From: Methylobacterium iners
GTDB lineage: Bacteria; Pseudomonadota; Alphaproteobacteria; Rhizobiales; Beijerinckiaceae
Assembly (NCBI RefSeq): GCF_022179305.1
Contig: NZ_BPQP01000041.1
Span: 1-55,173 of the forward strand
Direction: 5' to 3'
DNA length: 55,173 bases
A program made the translations under genes and the position numbers. Below the pieces are notes generated by a model that searched no databases, had not been told where the DNA came from, and saw only the letters and a list, made by a program, of their open reading frames with translations. This document shows, piece by piece, positions 9,011 through 17,728 of the stretch; positions within the stretch are counted from its first letter, which is position 1; each line of letters opens with the position of its first letter.

Positions 9011-12000
9011 ATGGCCAAGCCCCAGCCCAAACCGCCCGCACCCGCCCCGAAGCCGCAGGTCGCCCGCTTCGCGCTCCCCAAATCCGGGCCGCTCGCCCGC
9101 GCGCTCGAGGCCCTGAAGCGGGGCGCGAGCCCGATTCTCGCCAACGTGCCGGACGGGTTCGACGCGCTGGTCGTCGCCGACCTCGCCCGCGCCCTGAGCG
9201 CCGCCGCCGAGGGCCCGGCCGTGCTCGTGCACGTCGCCCGCGATTCCGGCCGCTCGAACGCCTTTCAGAACGCGCTGAGATTCGTGGCGCCGGAGATCGA
9301 GACGCTCAGCGTGCCGGCCTGGGATTGCCAGCCCTACGACCGCGTCTCGCCGAACTCGGCCATCGCCGCGCAGCGCATGACCGCGTTCTCGCGGCTCGTC
9401 CGCTCGCGCTCCTCGGAGGAGACCCCGCGCATCCTCTGCACGACCGTCAACGCCCTGGTGCAGCGGGTGCCGCCCCGGGGCAAGATCGCGGTCGAGACCT
9501 TCTCGGCGGCGATCGGCAACGTGGTGCCGATGGAGCGGGTCACCGATTGGGTCGAGGCCAACGGCTTCCAGCGCACCGGCACCGTGCGCGAGACCGGCGA
9601 GTACGCGCTGCGCGGCGGCATCCTCGACCTGTCGCCGCCCGGCCTGCCCAACCCGATCCGCCTCGACTTCTTCGGCGATACGCTGGAATCGATCCGCGCC
9701 TTCGATCCGGAGACCCAGCGCACGATCGGTCAGCTGCGCTCCCTCGACCTCGTTCCCATGAGCGAGGTCCAGCTCACCACCGAGACGATCCGGCGCTTCC
9801 GCCAGGGCTACGTCGCGAATTTTGGGGCGGCGACCCGGGACGACCGCCTCTACGAGACCGTGAGCGAGGGCCGCCGCTATGCCGGAATCGAGCATTGGCT
9901 GCCTCTGTTTCATGACGGCCTCGACACTCTGTTCGATTACGTCGCCGGCGTGCCGATGGTGTTCGAGCCCCGGGTCGAGGAGGCGGTGGCCGAGCGGCTC
10001 ACCCTGATCCGCGACTATTACGAAGCCCGCGCCGAGGCGATGAAGGCGCCCCAACCCGGCGTCGCGCCCTACAAGCCGCTCAAGCCCGACGCCCTCTACC
10101 TGACTCCGAAGGAATGGTCGCAGCGGGTCGAGACGGCGGGCATCGTCCAGCTCCAGCCCTTCGACGTGCCCGAGGGCGGGGAGCGGATCGTGATCGATTG
10201 CGAGGCGAGGCCGGCGCGCAGCTTCGCATCCGAGCGGGCGGACGAATCCGCGAGCGTGTTCGACGCGGCGGTGGCGCATGTGCGCGAGCTCCAAGGCTCC
10301 GGTCATCACGTGATCCTTGGATCCTGGTCCGACGGCTCTCGCGACCGGCTCTGCGGCGTGCTCACCGACCACGGCCTCAAGAAGCCGATGGCCATCAACA
10401 CGCTCGCGGCGGTGAACGCGCTCAAGCGCGGCAGCGACGTCGCGGTGGCGGTCTGGGGCCTGGAGGCCGGCTTCACGGTCGACCGCCTCGCCGTGATCTC
10501 GGAAGGCGACATCCTGGGCGACCGGCTCGTGCGCCAGAAGCGCAAGGTCAAGCGCCCGCAGGACGTCATCCTAGAGGTGCAGGCCCTGCAGCCAGGCGAC
10601 CTCGTGGTCCATGCCGACCACGGCATCGGCCGCTTCGTGGGCCTGAAGACCATCGAGGCCGCGGGCGCGCCGCACGATTGCCTGGAGCTCCAATACACCG
10701 GCGGGCTGCTGCTCCTGCCGGTCGAGAACATCGAGCTCCTGACCCGTTACGGCTCCGAAGACGCCGAGGTGCCCCTCGATCGACTGGGCGGCGGGGCCTG
10801 GCAGGCCCGCAAGGCCCGGATGAAGAAACGCATCCTCGAGATGGCGGGCGCGCTGATCAAGGTCGCGGCCGAGCGCTTCGTGAAGCAGGCGCCCCGGCTC
10901 ACCGCCCCGGAAGGGCTCTACGGCGAGTTCGCCGCCCGTTTCCCCTACGAGGAGACCGAGGACCAGGCCAACGCCATCGACGCGGTGCTCTCCGACCTCA
11001 ACGAGGGCCGGCCAATGGACCGGCTCGTCTGCGGCGATGTCGGCTTCGGCAAGACCGAGGTGGCGCTCCGCGCCGCCTTCGCGACGGCGATCTCGGGCCG
11101 GCAGGTCGCGGTGGTGGTGCCGACGACGCTGCTCGCCCGCCAGCATTACCGGACCTTCGCTGAGCGCTTCAAAGGCCTGCCGGTCCAGGTGGCGCAGGCC
11201 TCGCGCTTCGTGCCGGCCGCCGAGATGAAGCGGGTGCGCGAGGGGCTCTCCGACGGCACCGTCGACATCGTGGTGGGCACCCACGCGCTCCTCGCCAAGG
11301 CGATCAGCTTCAAGGAGCTCGGCCTCATCATCGTCGACGAGGAGCAGCATTTCGGGGTCAGCCACAAGGAGCGGCTGAAGGCGCTCAAGAGCGAGGTCCA
11401 CGTGCTGACCCTCTCGGCCACCCCAATCCCCCGCACCCTGCAGCTCGCTATGACCGGCGTGCGCGAGCTCTCGATCATCGCCACGCCCCCCGTGGACCGC
11501 CTGGCCGTGCGCACTTTCGTGACGCCCTTCGACCCGCTGCTGATCCGCGAGGCCCTGCTGCGCGAGCGCTACCGCGGCGGCCAGTCCTTCTACGTGGTGC
11601 CGCGGATCGAGGATCTGGCGGAGGTGAAGGCCTTCCTCGACCGGGAGATGCCCGAGACCAAGGTCACCGTCGCTCACGGCCAGATGGCGGCCGGTCAGCT
11701 CGAGGACGTGATGACCGCCTTCTACGAGGGCAAGTTCGACGTGCTGCTCTCGACGACCATCGTCGAATCGGGCCTCGACATCCCGACCGCCAACACGCTG
11801 ATCGTGCACCGGGCCGACATGTTCGGTCTGGCTCAGCTCTACCAGCTCCGCGGCCGCGTCGGCCGCGCCAAGGCCCGGGCCTACGCGCTGTTCACGACGC
11901 CGGCCAACAAGCAGCTCACCGTGCAGGCCGAGAAGCGTCTCAAGGTGCTCCAGACCCTCGACACGCTCGGCGCCGGCTTCCAATTAGCTTCGCACGATCT

Positions 12001-12625
12001 CGATATCCGCGGCGCGGGCAACCTCCTCGGCGACGAGCAGTCCGGCCATATCAAGGAGGTCGGCTACGAGCTCTACCAGCAGATGCTGGAGGACGCCGTC
12101 ACCGCGCTCAAGGCCGGCATCGAGGAGCCCGTCGAGGAGGCCTGGTCGCCGACCATCGCGCTCGGTGCCCCCGTGACGATTCCGGAGGATTACGTCGAGG
12201 ACCTCACCGCCCGGCTCGGCCTCTACCGCCGCCTCTCGCAGCTCGAGAACGACGCCGAGATGGAGAGCTTCGGGGCCGAGTTAATCGACCGGTTCGGGCC
12301 GCTGCCTCCGGAGGTGGAGCAGCTCCTCAAGATCGTGACGATCAAGATCCTGTGCCGCGACACCAATGTCGAGAAGGTCGAAGCCGGGCCGAAGGGCGTC
12401 GTGGTCCACTTCCGCGACAAGGCCTTCGCCAACCCGACGGGTCTCGTGGCCTATGTCGCGGGACAGGCCTCCTTCGCGAAGGTGCGTCCCGACATGAGCG
12501 TCGTCTTCATCCGCGAGCTCGACTCGATCCCCGAGCGCCTGAGCGTGACGACGACGATCCTGCGTGAACTCGCCAGAATCGCCAGGGGCAAGAAGGCAGA
12601 CCAGAACGAGAAAAGGCGAGCCTGA
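9011..12625 (+). CDS. mfd: transcription-repair coupling factor Mfd
   Basis: A 1204-residue DNA translocase that removes RNA polymerase stalled at lesions and recruits UvrA. It has the N-terminal UvrB-like region (residues about 25-400), the CarD-like RNA polymerase interaction domain (about 523-585, LQPGDLVVHADHGIGRFVG), RecG-like helicase domains with Walker A GDVGFGKT near 675, DEEQ box near 776, SATPIPRTL near 805, the QLRGRVGRAKARAYAL region, and the C-terminal TRCF domain from about 1040. Length is slightly above the usual 1150. ATG 9011 is preferred over the GTG at 8969 because the latter lies at the edge of the palindromic repeat and homologues begin near here. The N-terminus is Pro/Lys/Ala-rich. 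Confidence 0.97.
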   Translation: MAKPQPKPPAPAPKPQVARFALPKSGPLARALEALKRGASPILANVPDGFDALVVADLARALSAAAEGPAVLVHVARDSGRSNAFQNALRFVAPEIETLSVPAWDCQPYDRVSPNSAIAAQRMTAFSRLVRSRSSEETPRILCTTVNALVQRVPPRGKIAVETFSAAIGNVVPMERVTDWVEANGFQRTGTVRETGEYALRGGILDLSPPGLPNPIRLDFFGDTLESIRAFDPETQRTIGQLRSLDLVPMSEVQLTTETIRRFRQGYVANFGAATRDDRLYETVSEGRRYAGIEHWLPLFHDGLDTLFDYVAGVPMVFEPRVEEAVAERLTLIRDYYEARAEAMKAPQPGVAPYKPLKPDALYLTPKEWSQRVETAGIVQLQPFDVPEGGERIVIDCEARPARSFASERADESASVFDAAVAHVRELQGSGHHVILGSWSDGSRDRLCGVLTDHGLKKPMAINTLAAVNALKRGSDVAVAVWGLEAGFTVDRLAVISEGDILGDRLVRQKRKVKRPQDVILEVQALQPGDLVVHADHGIGRFVGLKTIEAAGAPHDCLELQYTGGLLLLPVENIELLTRYGSEDAEVPLDRLGGGAWQARKARMKKRILEMAGALIKVAAERFVKQAPRLTAPEGLYGEFAARFPYEETEDQANAIDAVLSDLNEGRPMDRLVCGDVGFGKTEVALRAAFATAISGRQVAVVVPTTLLARQHYRTFAERFKGLPVQVAQASRFVPAAEMKRVREGLSDGTVDIVVGTHALLAKAISFKELGLIIVDEEQHFGVSHKERLKALKSEVHVLTLSATPIPRTLQLAMTGVRELSIIATPPVDRLAVRTFVTPFDPLLIREALLRERYRGGQSFYVVPRIEDLAEVKAFLDREMPETKVTVAHGQMAAGQLEDVMTAFYEGKFDVLLSTTIVESGLDIPTANTLIVHRADMFGLAQLYQLRGRVGRAKARAYALFTTPANKQLTVQAEKRLKVLQTLDTLGAGFQLASHDLDIRGAGNLLGDEQSGHIKEVGYELYQQMLEDAVTALKAGIEEPVEEAWSPTIALGAPVTIPEDYVEDLTARLGLYRRLSQLENDAEMESFGAELIDRFGPLPPEVEQLLKIVTIKILCRDTNVEKVEAGPKGVVVHFRDKAFANPTGLVAYVAGQASFAKVRPDMSVVFIRELDSIPERLSVTTTILRELARIARGKKADQNEKRRA

Positions 12626-12635
12626 CGGCTCGCCT
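12614..12635 (+). terminator. hairpin over the mfd stop codon
   Basis: A perfect 9-bp stem (AGGCGAGCC / GGCTCGCCT) with a 4-base loop spans the mfd stop codon and is preceded by AAAA. No strong T-run follows, so an intrinsic terminator is possible but not certain. Confidence 0.55.
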
Positions 12636-12688
12636 CGCAGATCCTCGTTGCCTGAGAGCGCCTTAGCGGCGCAGCGTGAACCGGATTC

Positions 12689-13033
12689 TCAGAGATCCGG
12701 CTCGTTCAGAACGTAGGGTCCGATCCGGCTCTGGAGGTCGATCGCGGTCCCGGCTCGGCCGGCCATGACCTCGTCGATGACGATCACGGGAATACCCGCA
12801 TCGCGCATCTGGCGGCGCAAGCGGGCGGCCTTGGCGGCGAAGGCCCGGTCGTTGCGGGAGGAGGCCTGGAGCACGATGGCGGCGGGCTTCGAGATCACCG
12901 CGAGAACGTCGTCGGCCGCCTCCCAGGAAGCGGTCACGCTTGCGTAGCCGAGCTCGGCCAAGTCGGCGGCGAGGGAATGGTCGATGGCCCGATGACCATC
13001 GTCGACGACCAGCACTTGTTGCAGCGCACCCAT
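12689..13033 (-). CDS. receiver-domain-like protein with degenerate phosphorylation site
   Basis: A 114-residue single-domain protein whose opening QQVLVVDDGHRAIDHSLAADLAELGY has the first beta strand, acidic pair and helix of a response-regulator receiver domain (shown as QQVLVVDDGHRAIDH then SLAADLAELGY). At the third strand, where the phosphoacceptor aspartate should sit, the sequence reads AAIVLQASSRN with no aspartate. The later strand VIVIDEV and the end GPYVLNEP fit the fold. It is therefore probably a pseudo-receiver acting by binding rather than by phosphorylation. The ATG at 13033 matches the receiver start; upstream extension to 13195 would add 54 unlike residues. No histidine kinase or output domain is adjacent. 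The fold assignment rests on pattern only. Confidence 0.6.
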   Translation of the reverse strand: MGALQQVLVVDDGHRAIDHSLAADLAELGYASVTASWEAADDVLAVISKPAAIVLQASSRNDRAFAAKAARLRRQMRDAGIPVIVIDEVMAGRAGTAIDLQSRIGPYVLNEPDL

Positions 13034-13351
13034 GAGAACCAGCGTTAGCCCATCCACCGTCCCCGCGAAAGGGACAACGTAGCAACAACCCGCACGGCCG
13101 CGGTTGGTTCGCCGGCCATGTTGTTGAAAACACCATGGGGTGGAACGGATGACCCTGCAATGAACCGCCGAGCTAGCACGTCGAGGCAGCTTCAAGCTGA
13201 GATTGAAAAATCGTCTTAAGCTATTGAAGTAACGAATAAAATGTAATGTCTTGATTGCAAGTCGAGGCGACTCGGTGCAATGCCTCTGAGGACTGCGCCG
13301 TTTTGATCTGAGCCGGCGCGGTAAACTTTTCGTGGCGCGGGCCTGCGGGGT
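13034..13351. other. intergenic region with AT-rich segment
   Basis: A 318-bp gap between two leftward genes. Its middle (about 13190-13260) is clearly poorer in GC than its surroundings and probably contains the promoter of the pseudo-receiver gene. A short inverted repeat (TTGCA ... TGCAA with an inner AGTC/GACT pair) lies around 13255-13282. No RNA gene or ORF could be supported. Confidence 0.4.
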
Positions 13352-14824
13352 TCAGGCGAGGGCAACGGCCGTCGCCAGGCCGTCGCGGACCTCGGTGCGG
13401 AAGCGGGTCAGGGTCCAGCCGTCGGCCGTGGTCTCGGCCTGCATGCCGCGGCGCAACGGGTGCGCCGCGCAAGCCTCGCCCCGAAGCGCCAGCCGTCCGT
13501 CCGGCTCGATGCGCATCGCCATCCGGATCGGCGGCAGCGCCGCCGAGTTCGGGTCGGCGAGGGTGCGGGCGACGTCGTCGGCCCCCCGGGCGCCGACGAG
13601 GATCGCGGTGGCATCGAGGTCGACGAGGTCGACGATGACCCGCTCGGCCGTGGGGTGCAGCAGGGCGGGGCCGAAGGCGGCCGGTGCCCGGTGCGCCAGG
13701 GTGACGGAGCGCAGCGTGCCGGGCAGGGCGATGCGGGCGAGGTTGGCCTCGAGCTGCGCCGGCAGGACGAGGTGGGTCGGAACCGGCCGGGCGAGGGCCA
13801 CGGCGAAGGCGGCCGCCTCGAAGACCGGCAGGATCTCGAGACTGGCTCCCGCGAGGAGGGCAGTGCCGAGGCCCGCCACCAGGCTGCGCAGGTCGCCGCC
13901 GGGCAGGAGCATCAGGATGCGCTCGCCCGGGCCCACGCGGATGCGGGCCCGACAATGGGCGATGGCGGCCAGCAGAGAGGCGGCCGGCCGGTGCATCGGC
14001 CGGGCCGGATCGCCGGCCGCGAAGCTGACGAGGCCGCCGCCGGTCTGGGGCGCGAAGGGTCCGCCGCGCTCGTCGAGAACCATGCCGTCGAGGCTGATCA
14101 CTCCGTCGGGCACGGCCGGCCCGAAGGCGGCGACGTAGCGCAGGCCGAAATAGCTGAGGGCGACCCGGCACAGGCGCTCGGCCGGCAGGCTCGCGCCGAA
14201 GCGCGCCTGGGTGAGGACGGCCGAGAGGCCGGCCGACTGGACGGCGGCGGCGAGGCGGGCCTCGTCCCAGGCGATGGGCAGGGGGCAGGGCACGTGGCCG
14301 GCCGCCTCGACGGCAAGATAGGCTATCAGGCCCTCGGCGCCGCCGTCGAGGCACAGGCCGATGCGGCTGCCGGGGGGCAGACGCCAGCCCCGGAGCCCGT
14401 TGGCAAGGCGGGCCACGATCTCGGCCGCCGCGGCGTAGGTCCAGGTGATCGCGCCCCGGCCCGTCCACTCGGCCTTGGCGGCGGGATCGACGAAGGCGAT
14501 GCGGTGGGGATGGTGGTAGGCGATCTCGGCGAGGCGGGCGCAGAGGCCGGCGCGGCCCTCCGCAGGCTCGGCCGACATCTGAGGCTCGTGAGGGCCTTCG
14601 AGGGCCTGAGGGACGGGACGGGCCAGGGTCGCCAAGAGCTTCGATTCCCGCAGGATTTCCCATTCCCGGATGGTCGAGGATCGCGGCGCGTGACCCTGCG
14701 CCGGGCGGACGGACCGATGCGCCGCGCCCTGGCCGGGCGGCGGCCCGCGCCGCTGGGCCGCGACGGCGATCGCCGGGTCGCGCTCGGGCGGCAGGGCCAA
14801 CTGCATTCCGGACGTGGTCCGCAC
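13352..14824 (-). CDS. adenylate-forming (ANL) enzyme-like protein, degenerate
   Basis: Up to 490 residues, recognisable as an AMP-binding acyl-CoA synthetase/ligase relative by the ordering of segments. These are AEIAYHHPHRIAFVD, ITWTYAAAAEIVARLANGLR, GSRIGLCLDGGAEGLIAYLA, PCPLPIAWDEARLAAAV, and later MLLPGGDLRSLVAGLGTALLAGASLEI (longer parts given here only as their first residues). The canonical phosphate-binding loop (S/T-rich TSGTTGxPK) is replaced by LVSFAAGDPARPM, and the usual YGxTE and RTGD motifs are not apparent, so it may have lost catalysis or act as a binding protein. The start is uncertain: ATG 14824, ATG 14806 or ATG 14578 (which would remove 82 residues) are all possible. No partner gene is adjacent. 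Confidence 0.65.
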   Translation of the reverse strand: MRTTSGMQLALPPERDPAIAVAAQRRGPPPGQGAAHRSVRPAQGHAPRSSTIREWEILRESKLLATLARPVPQALEGPHEPQMSAEPAEGRAGLCARLAEIAYHHPHRIAFVDPAAKAEWTGRGAITWTYAAAAEIVARLANGLRGWRLPPGSRIGLCLDGGAEGLIAYLAVEAAGHVPCPLPIAWDEARLAAAVQSAGLSAVLTQARFGASLPAERLCRVALSYFGLRYVAAFGPAVPDGVISLDGMVLDERGGPFAPQTGGGLVSFAAGDPARPMHRPAASLLAAIAHCRARIRVGPGERILMLLPGGDLRSLVAGLGTALLAGASLEILPVFEAAAFAVALARPVPTHLVLPAQLEANLARIALPGTLRSVTLAHRAPAAFGPALLHPTAERVIVDLVDLDATAILVGARGADDVARTLADPNSAALPPIRMAMRIEPDGRLALRGEACAAHPLRRGMQAETTADGWTLTRFRTEVRDGLATAVALA

Positions 14825-15158
14825 CTGTCGCTCGACCCTTGCTTCCAGACCTCTTCATGCGTGCTTAAGGTTAAGCGGCCCTTAAAACTTTCCGGCTTTG
14901 GCCCGCGCCTCCCATTGCGGCCGGGCGCGAGCCGGGGCAGGAACGGCGCCGGTGTCATGTCTTCGCCGCATTCCCCGGGGAAGCAGGCCCTCCGTTCGGG
15001 TAGGGCCCGAGTGCGGCCAGGGTGTGCCGAGGGCGTCCATCCCGTGGGTCATTTCGGCGGATCGCCTTGGCGGAACGCTCGGCCCGAGGCCTCGCGCCAA
15101 ACCCGCCCAACTCAAAAGTCCCGCCGTCCAACGAGCCGAATCCAAGGGGTCTGAGCTG

Positions 15159-15989
15159 ATGTTCTTCGCCAACCGTCCCGCGCGTCCGCTGCGCGTCGCT
15201 GCCCTCCTCGTCTCGGCGGGCTTCTCCGCGGCGGCGCTGTCCGGTGCGGCCCTCGCCCAGGCTCAGCCTCAGCCCAAGCCGAAGCCCGGCGCGCCGGCGG
15301 CGCCCGCCCCGGCTCCGGCCCCCGCCCAGGCCCAGCCGACCCAACCCGCGCAGGGCGGCATGGCCCAGCAACAGCAGACCGGACCGCAGACCGTCAACGT
15401 CAAGTCGGAGCCCTCGCAGACCGAGTGGACCAAGGTCTGCGGCAAGGACCAGAACAGCGGCACCGACGTCTGCTACACGACCCGCGACTTCGTCTCGGAG
15501 AGCGGCCAGCCCGTCCTCGCGGTCGCCGTCTACGACATGAAGAACCCGCAGCAGGCTCAGCAGAGCGTGCGCGTGGTGCGCTACCTCCTGCCGCTCGGCC
15601 TCCTGCTCCAGCCCGGCATCCGCTTCACCGTTGACGGCCAGCAGGCGACGCCGGGCAAGTTCGCGGTCTGCTTCCCCAACGGCTGCTTCGCGGAAGCCGG
15701 CGGCGTCAGCAACGACCTCGTCAACGCGCTCAAGAAGGGCACGACGCTCAACGTCAGCGTCCAGAACCAGACCCAGCGCGAGGTCACTTTCGCCGTGCCG
15801 CTCGCCGGCTTCGGCAAGGCCTTCGACGGCCCGGCCATCGACCCGAAGGTGCTGGAAGAGCAGCAGAAGAAGCTCCAGTCGGAGCTCGAGAAGCGCTCGG
15901 ACGACATGCGCAAGAAGCTCGAGCAGCAGAACGCTGGCGGCGCGCCGGCCACCCCCGGGGCGGCGCCGGCGGCCGCGCCCAAGCCCTGA
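15159..15989 (+). CDS. invasion-associated locus B (IalB) family secreted protein
   Basis: A 276-residue exported protein. It has an N-terminal signal sequence (about 1-32, ending in ALAQAQ), then a Pro/Ala/Gln-rich linker (about 33-75), the IalB domain (about 80-225) and a charged coiled-coil tail around PKVLEEQQKKLQSELEKR. The domain shows EWTKVCGKD, DVCYTTRDF, LPLGLLLQPGI and CFPNGCF, so four cysteines could form two disulfides. IalB proteins were named in Bartonella, but in free-living relatives they are general periplasmic or outer-membrane proteins of unknown function. ATG 15159 is chosen because it starts directly before the signal peptide; the frame extends further upstream without homology. 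A strong terminator follows 23 bases after the stop. Confidence 0.88.
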   Translation: MFFANRPARPLRVAALLVSAGFSAAALSGAALAQAQPQPKPKPGAPAAPAPAPAPAQAQPTQPAQGGMAQQQQTGPQTVNVKSEPSQTEWTKVCGKDQNSGTDVCYTTRDFVSESGQPVLAVAVYDMKNPQQAQQSVRVVRYLLPLGLLLQPGIRFTVDGQQATPGKFAVCFPNGCFAEAGGVSNDLVNALKKGTTLNVSVQNQTQREVTFAVPLAGFGKAFDGPAIDPKVLEEQQKKLQSELEKRSDDMRKKLEQQNAGGAPATPGAAPAAAPKP

Positions 15990-16012
15990 TCGTCGGACCA
16001 TCCGCAAAAGAG

Positions 16013-16045
16013 AAAGGCCGGGCGCATCGCCCGGCCTTTCTTGTT
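16013..16045 (+). terminator. intrinsic terminator of the IalB gene
   Basis: A perfect 11-bp GC-rich stem (AAAGGCCGGGC / GCCCGGCCTTT) with a 5-base loop, followed by TTTCTTGTT. It lies between the convergent IalB and hspQ genes and could serve both, since the stem begins with AAA on the opposite strand. Confidence 0.9.
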
Positions 16046-16082
16046 GGTGCCAACCCCGGATTTCCGGCTCTCGCGAGCGACG

Positions 16083-16436
16083 TCAGTTCGCCACACGCTC
16101 CCGCATCCGGTAGCGGCCCTCCGCATCCTTCTGGAAAACCTCGGCGATGCCCGCGTGCCGCAGGGGCTCGCCGGAGGTGTCGGGAACGAGGTTCTGCTCC
16201 GACACGTAGGCGACGTACTCGCTCTCCGCGTTCTCGGCGAGCAGGTGGTAGAAGGGCTGGTCCTTGCGCGGCCGGACTTCTTCCGGAATCGCGAGCCACC
16301 ATTCCTCGGTGTTGTCGAAGACCGGGTCGACGTCGAAGACGATGCCGCGAAACGGGTAGATGCGGTGGCGGACCACCGCGCCCAACCCGAACTTTGCGGT
16401 TCTCATCCTCGTCTCGGTCATGATCGTCTGGGTCAT
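16083..16436 (-). CDS. hspQ: heat shock protein HspQ
   Basis: A 117-residue member of the HspQ/YccV hemimethylated-DNA-binding family, described in E. coli as a heat-shock protein that binds DNA and acts as a specificity factor for Lon protease. The family core is clear: KFGLGAVVRHRIYPFRGIVFDVDP, then WWLAIPEEVRPRKDQPFYHLL and YVAYVSEQNLVPD (first parts quoted only). Length is close to the usual 105-110. Three in-frame ATG codons (16436, 16421, 16406) are possible starts and none has a good ribosome binding site; the longest is given. The gene stands alone, convergent with the IalB gene. Confidence 0.93.
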   Translation of the reverse strand: MTQTIMTETRMRTAKFGLGAVVRHRIYPFRGIVFDVDPVFDNTEEWWLAIPEEVRPRKDQPFYHLLAENAESEYVAYVSEQNLVPDTSGEPLRHAGIAEVFQKDAEGRYRMRERVAN

Positions 16437-16474
16437 CGGTCTGAGATAGGCAGCCGTCCGGCCGCTGTCACCGG

Positions 16475-17527
16475 TCAGGACAGGCCATAGATCTTGGCGA
16501 GTTCCGGATCCTTGGCCGACACGAGGCGGGCGAGGTCGACGATCACCTTGGCCTGCTTCCAGGTGGCGTCGTCCTGCATCTTCCCGTCGAGCATGACGGC
16601 GCCGGTGCCGTCGGGCATCGCCTCGACGATGCGGACCGCGAAGGCGACCTCGGCCGGATCGGGCGCGAAGACGCGCTTGGCGATGGCGACCTGGTTCGGG
16701 TGCAGCGTCCAGGCGCCGGCGCAGCCCATCAGGAAGGCGTTGCGGAACTGGGCCTCGCAGGCCTCCCCGTCGGAGAAGTCGCCGAACGGCCCGTAGAAGG
16801 CCTTGAGGCCGTTGGCCATGCAGGCATCGACCATCTTGGCGATCGTGTAGTGCCAGAGGTCCTGCTGCGCGCTCGCCCGGGCGGCGCCGTCCGTGCTCGG
16901 ATCGGCGATGACGCGATAATCCGGATGCCCACCGCCGACGCGGGTGGTCTTCATGCCCCGCGAGGCCGCGAGATCGGCGGGCCCGAGGCTCATCCCGTGC
17001 ATGCGCGGCGAGGCGGAGGCGATGGCGTCGACGTTGGCGACGCCCTCCGCCGTCTCAAGGATGGCGTGGACGAGGATGGGCTTGCCGACCCCGTGGCGCG
17101 CCTCGAGCTGGGCGAGCAGCTGGTCGATGTAGTGGATGTCCCAAGGGCCCTCGACCTTGGGCACCATCACGACGTCGAGCTTGGTCCCCACCTCGCCGAT
17201 GATCTCGAAGAGGTCGTCGAGAATCCAGGGGCTGTTCAGCGCGTTGATCCGGGTCCAGAGGCCGGTGCCGGTGGCGGCGAAGTCGGTCGCCCGCGCCATC
17301 GCCACGAAGCCCTTGCGGGCCGCCTCCTTCTGGTCGAGGGGCACCGCGTCCTCGAGGTTGCCGAGCACCACGTCGACGGTGGCCGCGAGCTCCGGCACCC
17401 GGGCGCGGACCTTCTCGTTGTGGGGGGGCACGAAGTGGATCATCCGCTCCAGCCGCACGGGCAGGTCGCGAAAGGGAGCCGGCGCGCCGGTGGCGAGGGG
17501 CTGGAAGAAGCGGCGCGGCAATTTCAT
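16475..17527 (-). CDS. HpcH/HpaI-family lyase, malyl-CoA / methylmalyl-CoA lyase-like
   Basis: A 350-residue CitE/HpcH-family enzyme. The fold markers are [10 protein letters not shown] (metal-side glutamate/aspartate), LWTRINAL (CoA-binding arginine), [16 protein letters not shown] (catalytic glutamate) and [14 protein letters not shown]. Members with this opening ([11 protein letters not shown], then [18 protein letters not shown]) are annotated as L-malyl-CoA/beta-methylmalyl-CoA lyases, which split (2R,3S)-beta-methylmalyl-CoA or malyl-CoA into glyoxylate and an acyl-CoA in the ethylmalonyl-CoA pathway or serine cycle. Both pathways run in methylotrophs, but Methylobacterium has several paralogues and the true substrate cannot be read here. 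A GGAG lies about 10 bases before ATG 17527. It is a single gene without pathway neighbours. Confidence 0.8.
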   Translation of the reverse strand: MKLPRRFFQPLATGAPAPFRDLPVRLERMIHFVPPHNEKVRARVPELAATVDVVLGNLEDAVPLDQKEAARKGFVAMARATDFAATGTGLWTRINALNSPWILDDLFEIIGEVGTKLDVVMVPKVEGPWDIHYIDQLLAQLEARHGVGKPILVHAILETAEGVANVDAIASASPRMHGMSLGPADLAASRGMKTTRVGGGHPDYRVIADPSTDGAARASAQQDLWHYTIAKMVDACMANGLKAFYGPFGDFSDGEACEAQFRNAFLMGCAGAWTLHPNQVAIAKRVFAPDPAEVAFAVRIVEAMPDGTGAVMLDGKMQDDATWKQAKVIVDLARLVSAKDPELAKIYGLS

Positions 17528-17728
17528 GGGGCTGGCTCCGGCAGGTATCGCGGTCTTGCAGCGAGCGGTTAGTGCAAGGGCGGCCTCGCCGTAAAGTCGG
17601 CGCTCGCTCGACGCCCGTCATGTGCGGCGCGGCACCGCGCGGATCCCGGCAGGCGAAGCGCGGCTGGAACCCCTTCGCCCGCATCGTGTTCTTCCGCCGA
17701 GGCGGGCGCCGGGGAAGAGGACACGATC

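Noticed and set aside
8743-9144. Minus-strand frames across the sdhE-mfd gap
   Set aside because: They run through the palindromic repeat and the reverse of mfd and show no family pattern.
12663-13160. Overlapping 165-codon frame opposite the pseudo-receiver frame register
   Set aside because: It is Arg/Gly/Pro-rich and shares most of its length with the better supported receiver-like gene in another frame.
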